51,835 nucleotides of DNA from JBDNJM01 sp041687755 (GCA_041687755.1 JBDNJM010000011.1:1-51835); one strand, 5' to 3'; positions 25,334 through 34,647 are shown, counted from the first letter of the stretch. Made by a program: numbers and translations. The notes: generated by a model from the letters alone, not told the origin.

Positions 25334-26551
25334 ATGACCGAGCACGACATGCCCGAGGGCTCCGACCCGATCGCCCCGCTGCCGCGGATCCGCCGGGACT
25401 TCGAGGACCCGTACTCGGAGGAGGCTGCGGCAGCGTGGCGCGAGCTCGCTGGGTTGGCGTCCGGCGTCGAGCTGCGGCACCTGGCGGGGCAGCCGGTGCC
25501 CACGGTGCAGGCGCGGGGCAACGTGGAGAATTTGATCGGGTTCGCCCAGGTGCAGGTGGGGCTGGCGGGGCCGCTGCGCTTTACCGGTAGCGAGGGACCG
25601 GTCGAGACCTACGTACCCTTAGCGACGACCAAGGGCGCCATGGTGGCGAGTTACTCGCGGGGGATGGGCGTGCTGGCGGAGGCGGGGACGCTGCGTGCGA
25701 CGACGCTGCGAGAGGGACTGAGCCAGCACCCGATGTTTGTCTATCGGGGCCTCGCCCAGGCGGTGGCCGCGCGGGAGCAGGTGGCGGACATGGTGCCGCG
25801 CTTCCAGGCGATCACCGATGGCCTGACGAACCACGGGAAGCTCGTGGAGGTCGCGCCGGAGCTGCTCGGGCGGCGGCTGATCCTGCGGCTGGTGTTTACG
25901 ACCGGGGAGGCGATCGGGATCAACTTGGCGGCGCGAGCGGCGGAACTCCTGGGCGCAGACTTTGCGGAAGCGTCAGGGGCGTCGGAGTTCCACGCGCACG
26001 GCCAGGACGTCGAAAAGCGCGCGAATGCGCGGGCGCTCGTCCAGGGGCGCGGGCGCTCGGTGGCGGCCGACGCGCTGCTGCCGCGGGAGCTGGTTGAGCG
26101 GCGGCTGCGGACGACGCCGGAGGCCCTCGCGGCGATCGCGCGGTCCTACGCGATCGGGTTCGCGCAGCTGGGCACCCAGAACTGGACGATCCAGACCGCC
26201 AATGGGCTGGCGGCGCTGTTCGTGGCCTGCGGTCAGGACGTGGCGTACGTGACGGAGTCCGCGACGGGGCACCTGGAGCTGGAGTGCACGGCGGGCGGCG
26301 ACCTGTACGCGGCGATCCACCTGCCGAACCTGCTGGTCGGCACGGTGTGGGGTGGGTCCGGTCAGGGCACCGCGGCGGAGTGCCTGGCGCTGATGGGCTG
26401 CGCGGGCGCCGGTCGGTTCCGACGACTGGGGGAGATTGCGGCGGCGAGGTGCCTTGCCGGAGACCTGTCGCTGATGGCGGCCTTCACCGCGGGCGAGTTC
26501 TCAGCGGCGCACGAGCGGTTGGGACGCAACCGTTCGCAGGCGCCCGGCTGA
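25334..26551 (+). CDS. HMG-CoA-reductase-like protein with substituted catalytic Glu
   Basis: A 405-aa protein with class I hydroxymethylglutaryl-CoA reductase architecture, the family that reduces HMG-CoA to mevalonate with NADPH. Visible motifs are ENLIGFAQVQVGLAGPL (about 65-81), the ATTKGAMVASYSRG loop (about 97-110), TTGEAIGIN, the lysine region EKRANARALVQGRG, ACGQD (Asp of the catalytic set) and AHERLGRNRS near the C-terminus (catalytic His). In active enzymes the loop reads ATTEG; here residue 100 is Lys (AAG at 25631-25633). It may be inactive, altered, or of a sister family. Start at ATG 25334; no other mevalonate genes are nearby. Confidence 0.75.
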   Translation: MTEHDMPEGSDPIAPLPRIRRDFEDPYSEEAAAAWRELAGLASGVELRHLAGQPVPTVQARGNVENLIGFAQVQVGLAGPLRFTGSEGPVETYVPLATTKGAMVASYSRGMGVLAEAGTLRATTLREGLSQHPMFVYRGLAQAVAAREQVADMVPRFQAITDGLTNHGKLVEVAPELLGRRLILRLVFTTGEAIGINLAARAAELLGADFAEASGASEFHAHGQDVEKRANARALVQGRGRSVAADALLPRELVERRLRTTPEALAAIARSYAIGFAQLGTQNWTIQTANGLAALFVACGQDVAYVTESATGHLELECTAGGDLYAAIHLPNLLVGTVWGGSGQGTAAECLALMGCAGAGRFRRLGEIAAARCLAGDLSLMAAFTAGEFSAAHERLGRNRSQAPG

Positions 26552-27204
26552 GGGGGCCGCGGGAGACTCGGGGGCGCTCGCCTGGATGGATTTTGCGGGG
26601 CCCGGGCGCCCTGGAGGCCGGCGCTGAAGCGCCAGAAGTCTCTGCCCGGAGCGAGGCTCCCCGGAGAGTCCGAGAGACGCGGGAAACAGGTGCAGCAGCG
26701 CGTGGAGCGCGATCTGGGTCCCCGCGCACGCGGTCGGCCGGGGGAGCTGGAGTGGGGCAGCGGCTTTGAGCCAGGACCGGGAGCCCGTCCTTCCGGCCGG
26801 GGTTCGCTCCCGCTCGTCGGCCGGAGGGCGTCCCCGCCCGGGGACGCTGGAACCCTCGGTCCGGAGGCCGGGAACGCGGCGCCGCAGGAGCGCTTCTGGT
26901 GCCCTTCCGGCCCGTCGCCGCCGACCGGGCCGAACCGCAGGCGTTGACGGGGGCCGGGGCAGCGGTAACCTGTTCCGCTCGATACCTCTCGGAAGCAATT
27001 CCCGGAGGCCTCGGACCCGCTAGCGGGCCCGCTGGAAGCTCCAGCGATTGGCGCCTGTGGCACCCCCCTCGTCCCGCTCCGCCCTCCAACGGGCTCGGCC
27101 TGTTCGCCGAGCGCCCGGGAGCGGCAGCGGATCCACCTTTCAGACAGTCCCTGCCGCCGTGCGCGGCGCCGCGCCGTACCGGGCGCTCGAGCCCCACTCA
27201 CGCC
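26552..27204. other. Intergenic region upstream of EF-G
   Basis: About 650 bp without a convincing gene, GC-rich with several short stems. TTGACG at 26944-26949, 16 bp, then TAACCT at 26966-26971 is a possible promoter for the elongation factor gene; the match to consensus is weak. Confidence 0.45.
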
Positions 27205-29274
27205 ATGAGCGTCAAGCGTCTTCAGAAGCACCGCAACATCGGCATCATGGCCCACATCGATGCCGGTAAGACCACCGTCACCGAGCGGGTCCTGTTTCTC
27301 ACCAACAAGATCCACAAGACCGGCGAGGTCCACGATGGCGGCGCCACGATGGACTTCCTCGAGGAAGAGCAGAAGCGCGGGATCACGATCCAGTCGGCTG
27401 CCACCACGACGGAGTGGCAGGGCTACACGATCAACATCATCGACACCCCCGGCCACGTGGACTTCACGGCCGAGGTCGAGCGCTCGCTGCGCGTGCTCGA
27501 CGGCGCGATCGCGGTGTTCGACGGTGTGCAAGGCGTGGAAGCCCAGTCGGAGACGGTCTGGCGCCAGGCCGACCGCTACGGCGTGCCGCGGATTTGCCTG
27601 ATCAACAAGCTGGACCGCGTTGGCGCGGACTTCGATTACGCCCAGGGCACGATCGGTTTGCGCCTCGGCGCGCGCCAGGTACCGCTGCAGTTCCCCGTCG
27701 GCAAGGAGAAGGACTTCAACGGGATCGTCGATCTCGTGAACATGAAGTACTACGTCTTCGATGAGGACTCCCAGGGCCGCTCGATGAACGAGGCGCCGCT
27801 CGAGGGCGAACTGTTCGAGGAGGCCAAGATGCGTCGCCACGACCTCTGCGAGAACACCGCGGAGTTCGACGAGGACATGCTCGACCTGTTTGTTTCGGAC
27901 GGCGAGATCTCCCCGGATATGCTCCGCGCCGCGATTCGTACGGGCACGCTGGCGATGGAGATCACGCCTGTCCTGTGCGGCTCGGCGCTGAAGGACAAGG
28001 GCGTCACCCTGATGCTCGACGCGGTCATCGACTACCTGCCCAGCCCGCTGGACGTGCCGGAGATGGTGGGCATGGCCTACCGCGACGAAGAAACCAAAAT
28101 CACCCGCGCTGCGTCAGACGACGAGCCGATGTCGATGATGGCCTTCAAGACCGTCGCGGAGTCCACGGGGGACCTGACGTTCGTGCGGGTTTACTCGGGC
28201 ATCCTGACCAAGGGTGTCACATACCTGAACCCGCGCACCACCAAGCGCGAGCGCATCGGGCGTCTGCTGCGCATCCACGCCAACAAGCGCGAGCCAATCG
28301 ATCAGCTCTGCGCGGGCGACATCGCGGCCGTCATCGGCCTCAAGAACACGGTCACGGGCGACACCCTCTGCGACGAGGAGCATCCGATCGTGCTCAGCAA
28401 GATCAACTTCCCCGATGGAGTCATCGCGATGTCGATCGAGCCCAAGAACAACGAGGACCGCGACAGGCTGGGCGAGGTCATCGGCCGCCTGATGCGCGAG
28501 GACCCGACCTTCCGCGCAGAGACCAACGTCGAGACCGGTGAGACCGTGATCTCCGGCATGGGCGAGCTGCACCTCGAAGTGCTCGTCGGCCGGATCCAGA
28601 AGGAGCACAAGTGTGAAGTGCTGACCGGCAAGCCGAAGGTCGCTTACAAGCAGCGCCTCGCGCGCGTCGTAGAGACCGAGGCGCGCTTCGTTAAGCAGTC
28701 CGGCGGTCGCGGTAAGTTCGCCGTGGTTACCGTGCGTTTCGAGCCGACCGAGGACCCGACTAAGATCTACGAGTTCGAGGACGGCGTGCGAGGCGGCAAC
28801 GTGCCCAAGGAATTCATCCCCTCGGTCGGCAAGGGCATCGGGCAGGCCGTGCTCGGCGGTGGCCGGACCGGTTACCCGTATGTCGGCGTCAAGGCGGTGC
28901 TGATTGACGGCAAGGCGCACGACGTCGACTCCGACCAGCTCAGCTTCGAGCAGGCCGGTATCATGGCCTTCCGGCAGGTCGCCGAGACCAACTCGATGCT
29001 GCTCGAGCCGATCATGAAGATCGAGGTCCGCGTTCCGGAGGAATACATCGGTGGGGTTGTAGGTGACCTGAACTCTCGCCGTGGCGAGATCGGTGAGGTC
29101 GAGACCCAAGGCGACCTGCGCGTCGTTCGCGGCATCGTCCCGATCTCCGAGATGTTCGCCTACTCCTCCTCGCTGCGCGGCGCGACCCAGGGTCGTGGCA
29201 GCTTCGCGATGGAGCTTCAGGAGTACCGCGAGGTGCCGCGCAGCATCGCCGAGAAGGTCATCAACGGCGAGTAG
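27205..29274 (+). CDS. fusA: Translation elongation factor G
   Basis: A 689-aa GTPase that drives ribosomal translocation. G1 AHIDAGKT at residues 16-23, switch I with RGITIQSA, G3 DTPGH at 80-84 and G4 NKLD at 134-137. Domain II starts near 300 (MMAFKTVAE). Domains III-V include MGELHLEVLVGRI, GGNVPKEFIPSVGKG, GGRTGYPYVGVKAVL and RGEIGEVETQGDLRV. The length is typical. It is not next to rpsL, rpsG or tuf, so it may be one of several EF-G paralogues that planctomycetes carry; which subtype cannot be decided by eye. The ATG at 27205 is required by the conserved N-terminus. Confidence 0.95.
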   Translation: MSVKRLQKHRNIGIMAHIDAGKTTVTERVLFLTNKIHKTGEVHDGGATMDFLEEEQKRGITIQSAATTTEWQGYTINIIDTPGHVDFTAEVERSLRVLDGAIAVFDGVQGVEAQSETVWRQADRYGVPRICLINKLDRVGADFDYAQGTIGLRLGARQVPLQFPVGKEKDFNGIVDLVNMKYYVFDEDSQGRSMNEAPLEGELFEEAKMRRHDLCENTAEFDEDMLDLFVSDGEISPDMLRAAIRTGTLAMEITPVLCGSALKDKGVTLMLDAVIDYLPSPLDVPEMVGMAYRDEETKITRAASDDEPMSMMAFKTVAESTGDLTFVRVYSGILTKGVTYLNPRTTKRERIGRLLRIHANKREPIDQLCAGDIAAVIGLKNTVTGDTLCDEEHPIVLSKINFPDGVIAMSIEPKNNEDRDRLGEVIGRLMREDPTFRAETNVETGETVISGMGELHLEVLVGRIQKEHKCEVLTGKPKVAYKQRLARVVETEARFVKQSGGRGKFAVVTVRFEPTEDPTKIYEFEDGVRGGNVPKEFIPSVGKGIGQAVLGGGRTGYPYVGVKAVLIDGKAHDVDSDQLSFEQAGIMAFRQVAETNSMLLEPIMKIEVRVPEEYIGGVVGDLNSRRGEIGEVETQGDLRVVRGIVPISEMFAYSSSLRGATQGRGSFAMELQEYREVPRSIAEKVINGE

Positions 29275-29592
29275 GGCGAGCGCGCCGCGTCGCCCTGGTC
29301 TTCCCCTGGGGCGGTGCGGCGACCGACCCCTTGTCCGCGGCGCTCGGGTCGGCCTCAGGCCGGTGCGAGCGCCGCGGACGTTAGGGAGCGCGGCGGCGGG
29401 CGGGACTCCGTGGGGTCTCGCGCCCTGCGGTCGCCCGTCACGCGGGGCGCGATCCACGCTCCGCAACCCGCGCTCTGCATGCCCTCGCGCGGGGCCCGAG
29501 GGTCCGGTTCAGCCGGCTCAAACCTCCGGCGCACTTCTTCGACCGACGTTTCTGGGAGGCCCGACTGTGGCCTCCGACACCCACGGACTACC
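29275..29592. other. Intergenic region after EF-G
   Basis: 318 bp without a convincing gene. It contains a strong hairpin (29333-29379) and GC-rich sequence upstream of the beta-propeller gene. Confidence 0.5.
29333..29379 (+). terminator. Perfect 14-bp hairpin after EF-G
   Basis: gtccgcggcgctcg pairs perfectly with cgagcgccgcggac. The 19-nt loop itself contains a short cggcc/ggccg stem. It lies 58 bp beyond the EF-G stop and lacks a T-tract. Confidence 0.6.
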
Positions 29593-30645
29593 ATGCCCGC
29601 TATGCCCCGCAGCGCACGACGACGTTGGACCCGCGAGCTCGAATCCGAAGTGGACGGCGTCCACCTGGGACCGAACGGACCGGTGATTTTGCACGGCTAC
29701 GACCCGCCGGCCGGCGGCAAGTGGATGGACGATGTAATTCCCGGCAAGGTTGGCGCGTTCGACCGCCAGTCGGGCGAGCGGCTGTGGAACAGTCCGTGCG
29801 AAGTCGGCTACGGCCGGGGATTCGGGGCGGGCCTCGGCTCCGCCGGCGAGCTGATCGTGCTCGGCCCGAGCCAGGGCGGCCACCGCATCTGTCGGATGTC
29901 GGTTGAGTCCGGCGAGCTGCTCGGCGCGGAGCCGGTGCCCGAGTTCGACTGGGCAATCGTTCGGCCCGACCTGTGCATTTGCGTTGGCCCGACCCAGATC
30001 TCGGGCATCGACTCCCAGACGATGACCCGGGTGTGGACGTACGCGCCCAAGAGCACCCGCTTCCACCGAGCGGCGCGCGACGGGGACACCCTGCTCGTGG
30101 CGGTCTCGTCGAAGGGCTCCCGCAGCCAGGGATTGATCGCTCTGGACGTTCGCAAGGGGAGGAAACTCGGCGACGTGGCCGACCTTTCGCAGCCCTCGAT
30201 CGAGGGCCTGGTGGCCGACGACGGCATCGCCTGCATGCTTGCGGGAGACCTTGAGGCAGCCTTGCCTGAAGAACAGCGCCGCGACTTCCAGCTGCAGCGG
30301 CTCCTGGTCGACGACAACTCGGACGGCGGCTCCTCCGATGGTCTGTTGGAGGCTGTGGTGGGTTACGACGTCTCGAATCCCAAGCAGCCCATCGTGCGCT
30401 GGCACAAGCTGCTCGAGACGAGTCGCGACGGTGAAGAACTCGGCGAGCCGAGCATCGCGATGGACTCGGGCAAGCTCTACGTCGCACGCGGTGCCGTGCT
30501 GACCATTCTCGACGCCCTCTCGGGCCGCGAGTTGGGTGAGGTCGTGGTGCCCGCCCTGGACGAGTACGTGGCCTGGCACGTGAGCGACGGCGCGTTCCTG
30601 CTCGCCGAGGAGACTCGGGCTTCGATTTACGAGATCCCAGATTGA
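29593..30645 (+). CDS. Predicted beta-propeller (PQQ/WD-like) protein
   Basis: About 350 aa, without a signal peptide. Repeated blade-like segments GKVGAFDRQSGERLW, ISGIDSQTMTRVWTY, LIALDVRKGRKLGD, VVGYDVSNPKQPIVRW and LTILDALSGRELGE match the pattern of PQQ-like or WD-type repeats, so a six- or seven-bladed propeller is likely. No catalytic residues are recognised; function is unknown. The start is ATG 29593 or 29602 (MPRSARRRWTRELE); the frame is open further upstream with non-homologous-looking sequence. Its TGA stop is contained in the 5' arm of the dispersed hairpin element (copy C). Confidence 0.7.
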   Translation: MPAMPRSARRRWTRELESEVDGVHLGPNGPVILHGYDPPAGGKWMDDVIPGKVGAFDRQSGERLWNSPCEVGYGRGFGAGLGSAGELIVLGPSQGGHRICRMSVESGELLGAEPVPEFDWAIVRPDLCICVGPTQISGIDSQTMTRVWTYAPKSTRFHRAARDGDTLLVAVSSKGSRSQGLIALDVRKGRKLGDVADLSQPSIEGLVADDGIACMLAGDLEAALPEEQRRDFQLQRLLVDDNSDGGSSDGLLEAVVGYDVSNPKQPIVRWHKLLETSRDGEELGEPSIAMDSGKLYVARGAVLTILDALSGRELGEVVVPALDEYVAWHVSDGAFLLAEETRASIYEIPD

Positions 30646-30730
30646 GCGGCCGCAGGCCGCGTTTGCTGCCGCAGTAGAGTGCCGCTCAAGTGCCTTTTGG
30701 TCCATCGGCTTGGGCCGCTGGCGCGCGCGA
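30642..30730 (+). repeat. Dispersed hairpin element, copy C (compensated stem)
   Basis: Stem TTGAGCGGC (30642-30650) / GCCGCTCAA (30681-30689) with a 30-nt loop and tail GTGCCTTTTGGTCCATCGGC. Relative to copies A and B, the outer C:G pair is T:A and the fifth pair A:T is C:G, so pairing is kept by double changes. The stop codon of the beta-propeller gene (30643-30645) lies in the first arm. Confidence 0.75.
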
Positions 30731-31341
30731 TCGCTACTCGGTCTCGGGGCGGCGCGAGGACGGCTTTACTGAGCGAGAGCGGTGCCGATTGAGTGGCTCT
30801 TGGCTTTCTGGCTGGCCCGAGGAGGCGCCCGGCGGGTTGGCTTCGGGGCCTTGGGGCGCTCTCCAGCGAGGGGGGTGCTTTCTGGGCCGGTGGCGGCGAG
30901 GGGGGGGGCTGCTGTCTCTCCCCGGGATCGGGGGGCGCCCAGCTGGGGGGCAAATTGGGCTCCCCTACTCGTTGTGGAGGGTGAGTCCCGGGTGCACGGC
31001 GGGCGCTGCGCCGCGGGCTTTAGGGAAGGGGAATGGGCGGGCGATTACGGCGCGCGGTGGGGGGGCTGACTCGTGGGCTGGGCGCTTTCAGGGGACCGAT
31101 TCGGCCTCAGCGCGAACTCGTGCAGAGTGCGTCTGCTCCGCGGCGGTGGGGTGAGTGAAGGCTGAAGAGGGGGACGCCTGCGGGGCGGGCGCGCGAGGCG
31201 CCGAGTGCTCGCGCCGTATCTTTCCCCCCAGCGGACGGCTGGCGAGCTACGATGCCGCCCCGAAACTCCGGGCGTGCGGTAGAGCCCTGCTCTTCACGTT
31301 CGTCCTTGCCCTTCTGCATCGCCATCGAATCTACGCATCCC
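30646..31341. other. Long intergenic G-rich region
   Basis: About 700 bp without a convincing gene. It begins with copy C of the dispersed element. Between about 30890 and 31070 the plus strand carries many G-runs, including a run of nine (30900-30908) and two runs of six, that could form quadruplexes. The Tex frame is open to 31252. Confidence 0.5.
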
Positions 31342-34300
31342 GTGACCTCCCAACCGATCCTGGAGGCCCTGGCCAGGGACTTCTCGTTGCCTGCTCCGAA
31401 GGCGGGCGAGATCCTCGAGTTGTTCAACGCAGGCCTCGAAGTTCCCTACGTCGCGCGCTTTCGGCGCGACCTGACGGGTGGCTTGACCGAGGTGCAGCTG
31501 CGCCGCTTCGTGCGCGAGCGCGAACGCCTCGAGGAACTCGACCGTCGTCGCGCGACCGTCGTGCGGCAGCTCGAGAACGCCGAGGGCACACCAGCAGCCG
31601 TGGTCGAAGTCGCCAAGCGAACGCTGGAGCCGCTTGAGCTCGAAGACCAGCTGCTGCCGCTGCGCAATCACGAGCCCGAGTCACAACTCGCAATCGATCG
31701 GGGTCTGCTTCCGCTGGCCCAGCAACTCGTGGCGCGCACCGAGCGTCCGCGTGAGGCGCAGGCTGCCTCGGTGGAGGCCTTGAGCGAGAGCGCCGCGGCG
31801 CCCGATTCCGGCCAAGCCGCAGCGCCGATCGAGGGCCAGGCTGCCGTCGAGAGTTCGCTGAGCAACGTGGGCGATCACGGGGCCGTTCAAATCAGCGAGG
31901 TCCACGCGGCCGAGCCGGCGGTCGAAGTACCGGCGGTTCGTGCCGACGAACCTGCCGCTGATGCCTCCGCCGCCACCGACGGACCGGCCGCTAAAGCGGA
32001 CGGGTCGGCTGCGACGCCGGAGGCTGTACCGCAGGAGGCTGTACCGCAGGAGGCTGTACCGCAGGAGGCTGTACCGCAGGAGGCTGCACCGCCGGAGGCT
32101 GTACCGCAGGAGGCTGTACCGCAGGAGGCTGTACCGCAGGAGGCTGTACCGCAGGAGGCTGCACCGCAGGAGGCTGCACCGCAGGAGGCTGTACCGCAGG
32201 AGGCTGCACCGCCGGAGGCTGCACCGCAGGAGGCTGTACCGCAGGAGGCTGTACCCACCGCGGAGGTGGCCGAGGCTCAGCCCGCACCCGCCCAAGAGGC
32301 CACGTCGGAAACTACCGACACAGCGTCCTCGGAGGGCGACACAGGGTCGGCTGCTCCGGGTGAAGCACAGGAGGCCACCGCTGAAGCGCCTGCTGCGGAA
32401 GCTGCTGTGGCGGGACCTGCCGCGGACGGCGGTGCGCCCGAAGCTGCGGCGCCGGTTGCGCCGAAGCCCGCGCCGAAGTCCGCTCCTGCTCCCGAGCCCT
32501 CGTTCCAGGTGACGCCGGAGCTGGCGCAGGCGGTCACTGAGTACGTGCGGCCCGAGCGGGATGTCCACACGGATTCCCAGGCCCTCGAGGGCGCCATGCG
32601 GCTGCTCTCGGAAGGTCTCGGTCGCGACGCGCGACTGCGCGCCAGCCTGCGCAAGCTGTTGCGCAAGAGCGCCAAGATCGTCGTGCGCCCCGGCACGAAT
32701 GAGCAGCGCGTCAACCGCTACAAGTCGCTGCACAAGCTGCAGCAGCCGCCGCGCCAGATCCAGGGTCAGAAGTTGCTGTCCCTGCGTCAGGGCCTGCGGG
32801 AGCGTGCGATCACAGTCCACTTCACGGCCGACTTCAAGGAGCTGCGATCGAAGGTCCGCGCGGCCCTCGGGCAGCAGAATGACTCGCGCTTTGACGGCGT
32901 CCTGGACGAGGTCGCGAAGCGCGCCCTCGAGCGTCGCCTGATGCCGCTGCTCGAAGAGGAGCTGCGCCAGGAGCTCAAGACGCGGGCCGAGGACGAGGCC
33001 ATGCGCACCGTCCAACAGAACCTGCGACAGCTGCTGTGCGGTCCCGTGCTCGGCCCGCGCGCCGCGGCCGGCCTCAGCGCCGACCCGAAGGGGGCCTGGA
33101 TCGTGGTCGCGGTCGACGAGCAGGGCGCTCCGGTCGGCGGTGAACAGCGCATCGAGACGGCCGAGGTCGACGCGTTCGCGCGGGGCGAGGCGCTCAGCGC
33201 CGCGCTGCGCGATACCGGCGCCCAGTGGATTGCCATCGCGGCGACCGGCAGGGGCGCGCGCGAGCTGATGGGCTCGATCCGCGAGGCCGTTGCCGCGGTC
33301 AAGGGCAGCGCGACGGTGACGCTTGCCGACGAGACGGGCCTGACGGCCTACGCCAACTCGCCCGAGGGGCGCGAGGAACTGGACATGACGCCGCACGGGC
33401 GCATGGCCACCAGCCTGGCCCGCCGCCTCCAGGACCTCGCTCGCGAGGTGCTGAAGCTGGAGCCGCGTCACTTCCACGTCGGCTTCGAGCAGGGCTTGCT
33501 GACCAAGGCCGCCCTGCGTCGGGCCTTCAAGGAGACGGTGCAGTCCTCCGTCGCCCACCTCGGCGCCGACCTGCGGCGCACGAACGCGGGCTTCCTGCAG
33601 CACCTTCCGGGTCTCGACGCCGACAAGGCGAAGGCCCTGGTCGAGGCCGTGAACAAGGACGAGGTGACCAGCCGGGTCGCGCTGCACACCGCAGGGCTGC
33701 TCGACGAAACCGCCTACAGGAACGCGGCCTCGTTCCTGCGCATCTGGGGTTCACCCGAGCCCCTGGATCGCTCCAGCCTCCACCCGGAGCTGTACGAACT
33801 CGCGCGCCGCGCGATCGAGGCGACCGGCAAGCCCTTCGACGAGGTCTACACCCGCACGGGCGCGCTCAAGGGCGTTAGCCCGAAGGAACTCGACGTGGAC
33901 AAGTGGACCTGGCGCGACCTGTCGCGCGAGGTGAGCTTCCCCGGCCGCGACCCGCGCCAGCGGATGTGGCCGCCGGTGTTCCTGCCCGCTGACACCGATC
34001 CCGCGACGCTTGAAAAGGGCCAGGTGGTCGAGGGCCTGGTGACGGGCCTGCAGTCGTTCGCAGCGTCGATCGACGTCGGCCTCCCGCGCGAACTGGTGCT
34101 GCACGTGTCCGAGATCACGAAGCACTACGCGCGGGATGCGCGCGAGCTGCTCTCGATCGGCCAGCCGGTGCGCGTGAAGGTGCTGGGCCAGAACGGCAAC
34201 CGCATCACGTGTTCAATGAAGGACGTCCCGGACCGCGAGCGGCCCCCGCGGGAGCCGCGTAACAAGGGCGGTCGCGGACGCCGCGAAGGCTCGAAGGACG

Positions 34301-34587
34301 GCGCGGCGTGGCCCCAGCCCCAGCGGCTGGCGCGGGTCGCCCACGCGCGTCGCGACGGCATGCCCGGTCAAGGGGAAGGTCGCGGCGGCGGCGGCGGCCG
34401 TAGCTTCGGCGGTCCCGGCGGCCGCGGGCGCGACGGTCGCGGCAGGGGCGACGAGGGCGGCGGGGGCTTCGGCACCAAAGAGCGGGCTCAGACGAGCAAG
34501 CAGCCGGCCTACAACCCCTTCGCGAACTTCTTTAAGGAGAGCGACGGCCCCGAGGCGCCCGAGCCCAAGCAGGAAGGCGAGTCCTGA
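31342..34587 (+). CDS. Divergent Tex-like S1 RNA-binding protein with low-complexity insertion
   Basis: Predicted 1081-aa Tex-family protein (transcription accessory, RNA binding). GTG 31342 starts the typical N-terminus; ATG 31252 is possible. Residues 1-130 are the Tex helical N-domain (VPYVARFRRDLTGGLTEVQLR, LELEDQLLPLR). About residues 132-388 are an Ala/Pro/Glu-rich insertion including 16 tandem EAVPQ-type units. The core resumes at 388, with a YqgF-like region and RMATSLARRLQDLAREVLKLEPRHFHVG, a helix-hairpin-helix region (FLQHLPGLDADKAKALVEA, RNAASFLRIWGSPEPLD), and an S1 domain at about 891-958 (LEKGQVVEGLVTGLQSFAAS). An RG/GG-rich tail ends it. The core is divergent from standard Tex. 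Insertion and tail are probably disordered. Confidence 0.8.
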   Translation: MTSQPILEALARDFSLPAPKAGEILELFNAGLEVPYVARFRRDLTGGLTEVQLRRFVRERERLEELDRRRATVVRQLENAEGTPAAVVEVAKRTLEPLELEDQLLPLRNHEPESQLAIDRGLLPLAQQLVARTERPREAQAASVEALSESAAAPDSGQAAAPIEGQAAVESSLSNVGDHGAVQISEVHAAEPAVEVPAVRADEPAADASAATDGPAAKADGSAATPEAVPQEAVPQEAVPQEAVPQEAAPPEAVPQEAVPQEAVPQEAVPQEAAPQEAAPQEAVPQEAAPPEAAPQEAVPQEAVPTAEVAEAQPAPAQEATSETTDTASSEGDTGSAAPGEAQEATAEAPAAEAAVAGPAADGGAPEAAAPVAPKPAPKSAPAPEPSFQVTPELAQAVTEYVRPERDVHTDSQALEGAMRLLSEGLGRDARLRASLRKLLRKSAKIVVRPGTNEQRVNRYKSLHKLQQPPRQIQGQKLLSLRQGLRERAITVHFTADFKELRSKVRAALGQQNDSRFDGVLDEVAKRALERRLMPLLEEELRQELKTRAEDEAMRTVQQNLRQLLCGPVLGPRAAAGLSADPKGAWIVVAVDEQGAPVGGEQRIETAEVDAFARGEALSAALRDTGAQWIAIAATGRGARELMGSIREAVAAVKGSATVTLADETGLTAYANSPEGREELDMTPHGRMATSLARRLQDLAREVLKLEPRHFHVGFEQGLLTKAALRRAFKETVQSSVAHLGADLRRTNAGFLQHLPGLDADKAKALVEAVNKDEVTSRVALHTAGLLDETAYRNAASFLRIWGSPEPLDRSSLHPELYELARRAIEATGKPFDEVYTRTGALKGVSPKELDVDKWTWRDLSREVSFPGRDPRQRMWPPVFLPADTDPATLEKGQVVEGLVTGLQSFAASIDVGLPRELVLHVSEITKHYARDARELLSIGQPVRVKVLGQNGNRITCSMKDVPDRERPPREPRNKGGRGRREGSKDGAAWPQPQRLARVAHARRDGMPGQGEGRGGGGGRSFGGPGGRGRDGRGRGDEGGGGFGTKERAQTSKQPAYNPFANFFKESDGPEAPEPKQEGES
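32020..32259 (+). repeat. 15-bp tandem repeat inside the Tex-like gene
   Basis: Sixteen consecutive 15-bp units (gaggctgtaccgcag and close variants) encode EAVPQ, EAAPQ or EAAPP, the last unit EAVPT. Units are near-identical at DNA level, with changes mainly gta/gca and cag/ccg. The 15-bp length keeps the frame whatever the copy number, as in length-variable coding minisatellites. No frame through it contains a stop codon, which creates spurious open frames on both strands. Confidence 0.95.
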
Positions 34588-34647
34588 TCGACGCTCGTTG
34601 ATCGCGGCGCATGGCGCCGAATGGCGCCGCGTGACCCGGATCGACCG

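Noticed and set aside
32020..32259. Regularly repeated sequence as a CRISPR array
   Set aside because: Units are contiguous 15-bp copies without spacers inside a coding frame; it is a coding minisatellite.
31681..33687. Minus-strand open frame (668 aa) over the Tex-like gene with LLRYS repeats
   Set aside because: The repetition is the reverse reading of the 15-bp tandem repeat; no stop exists in any frame of the repeat, so openness means nothing.
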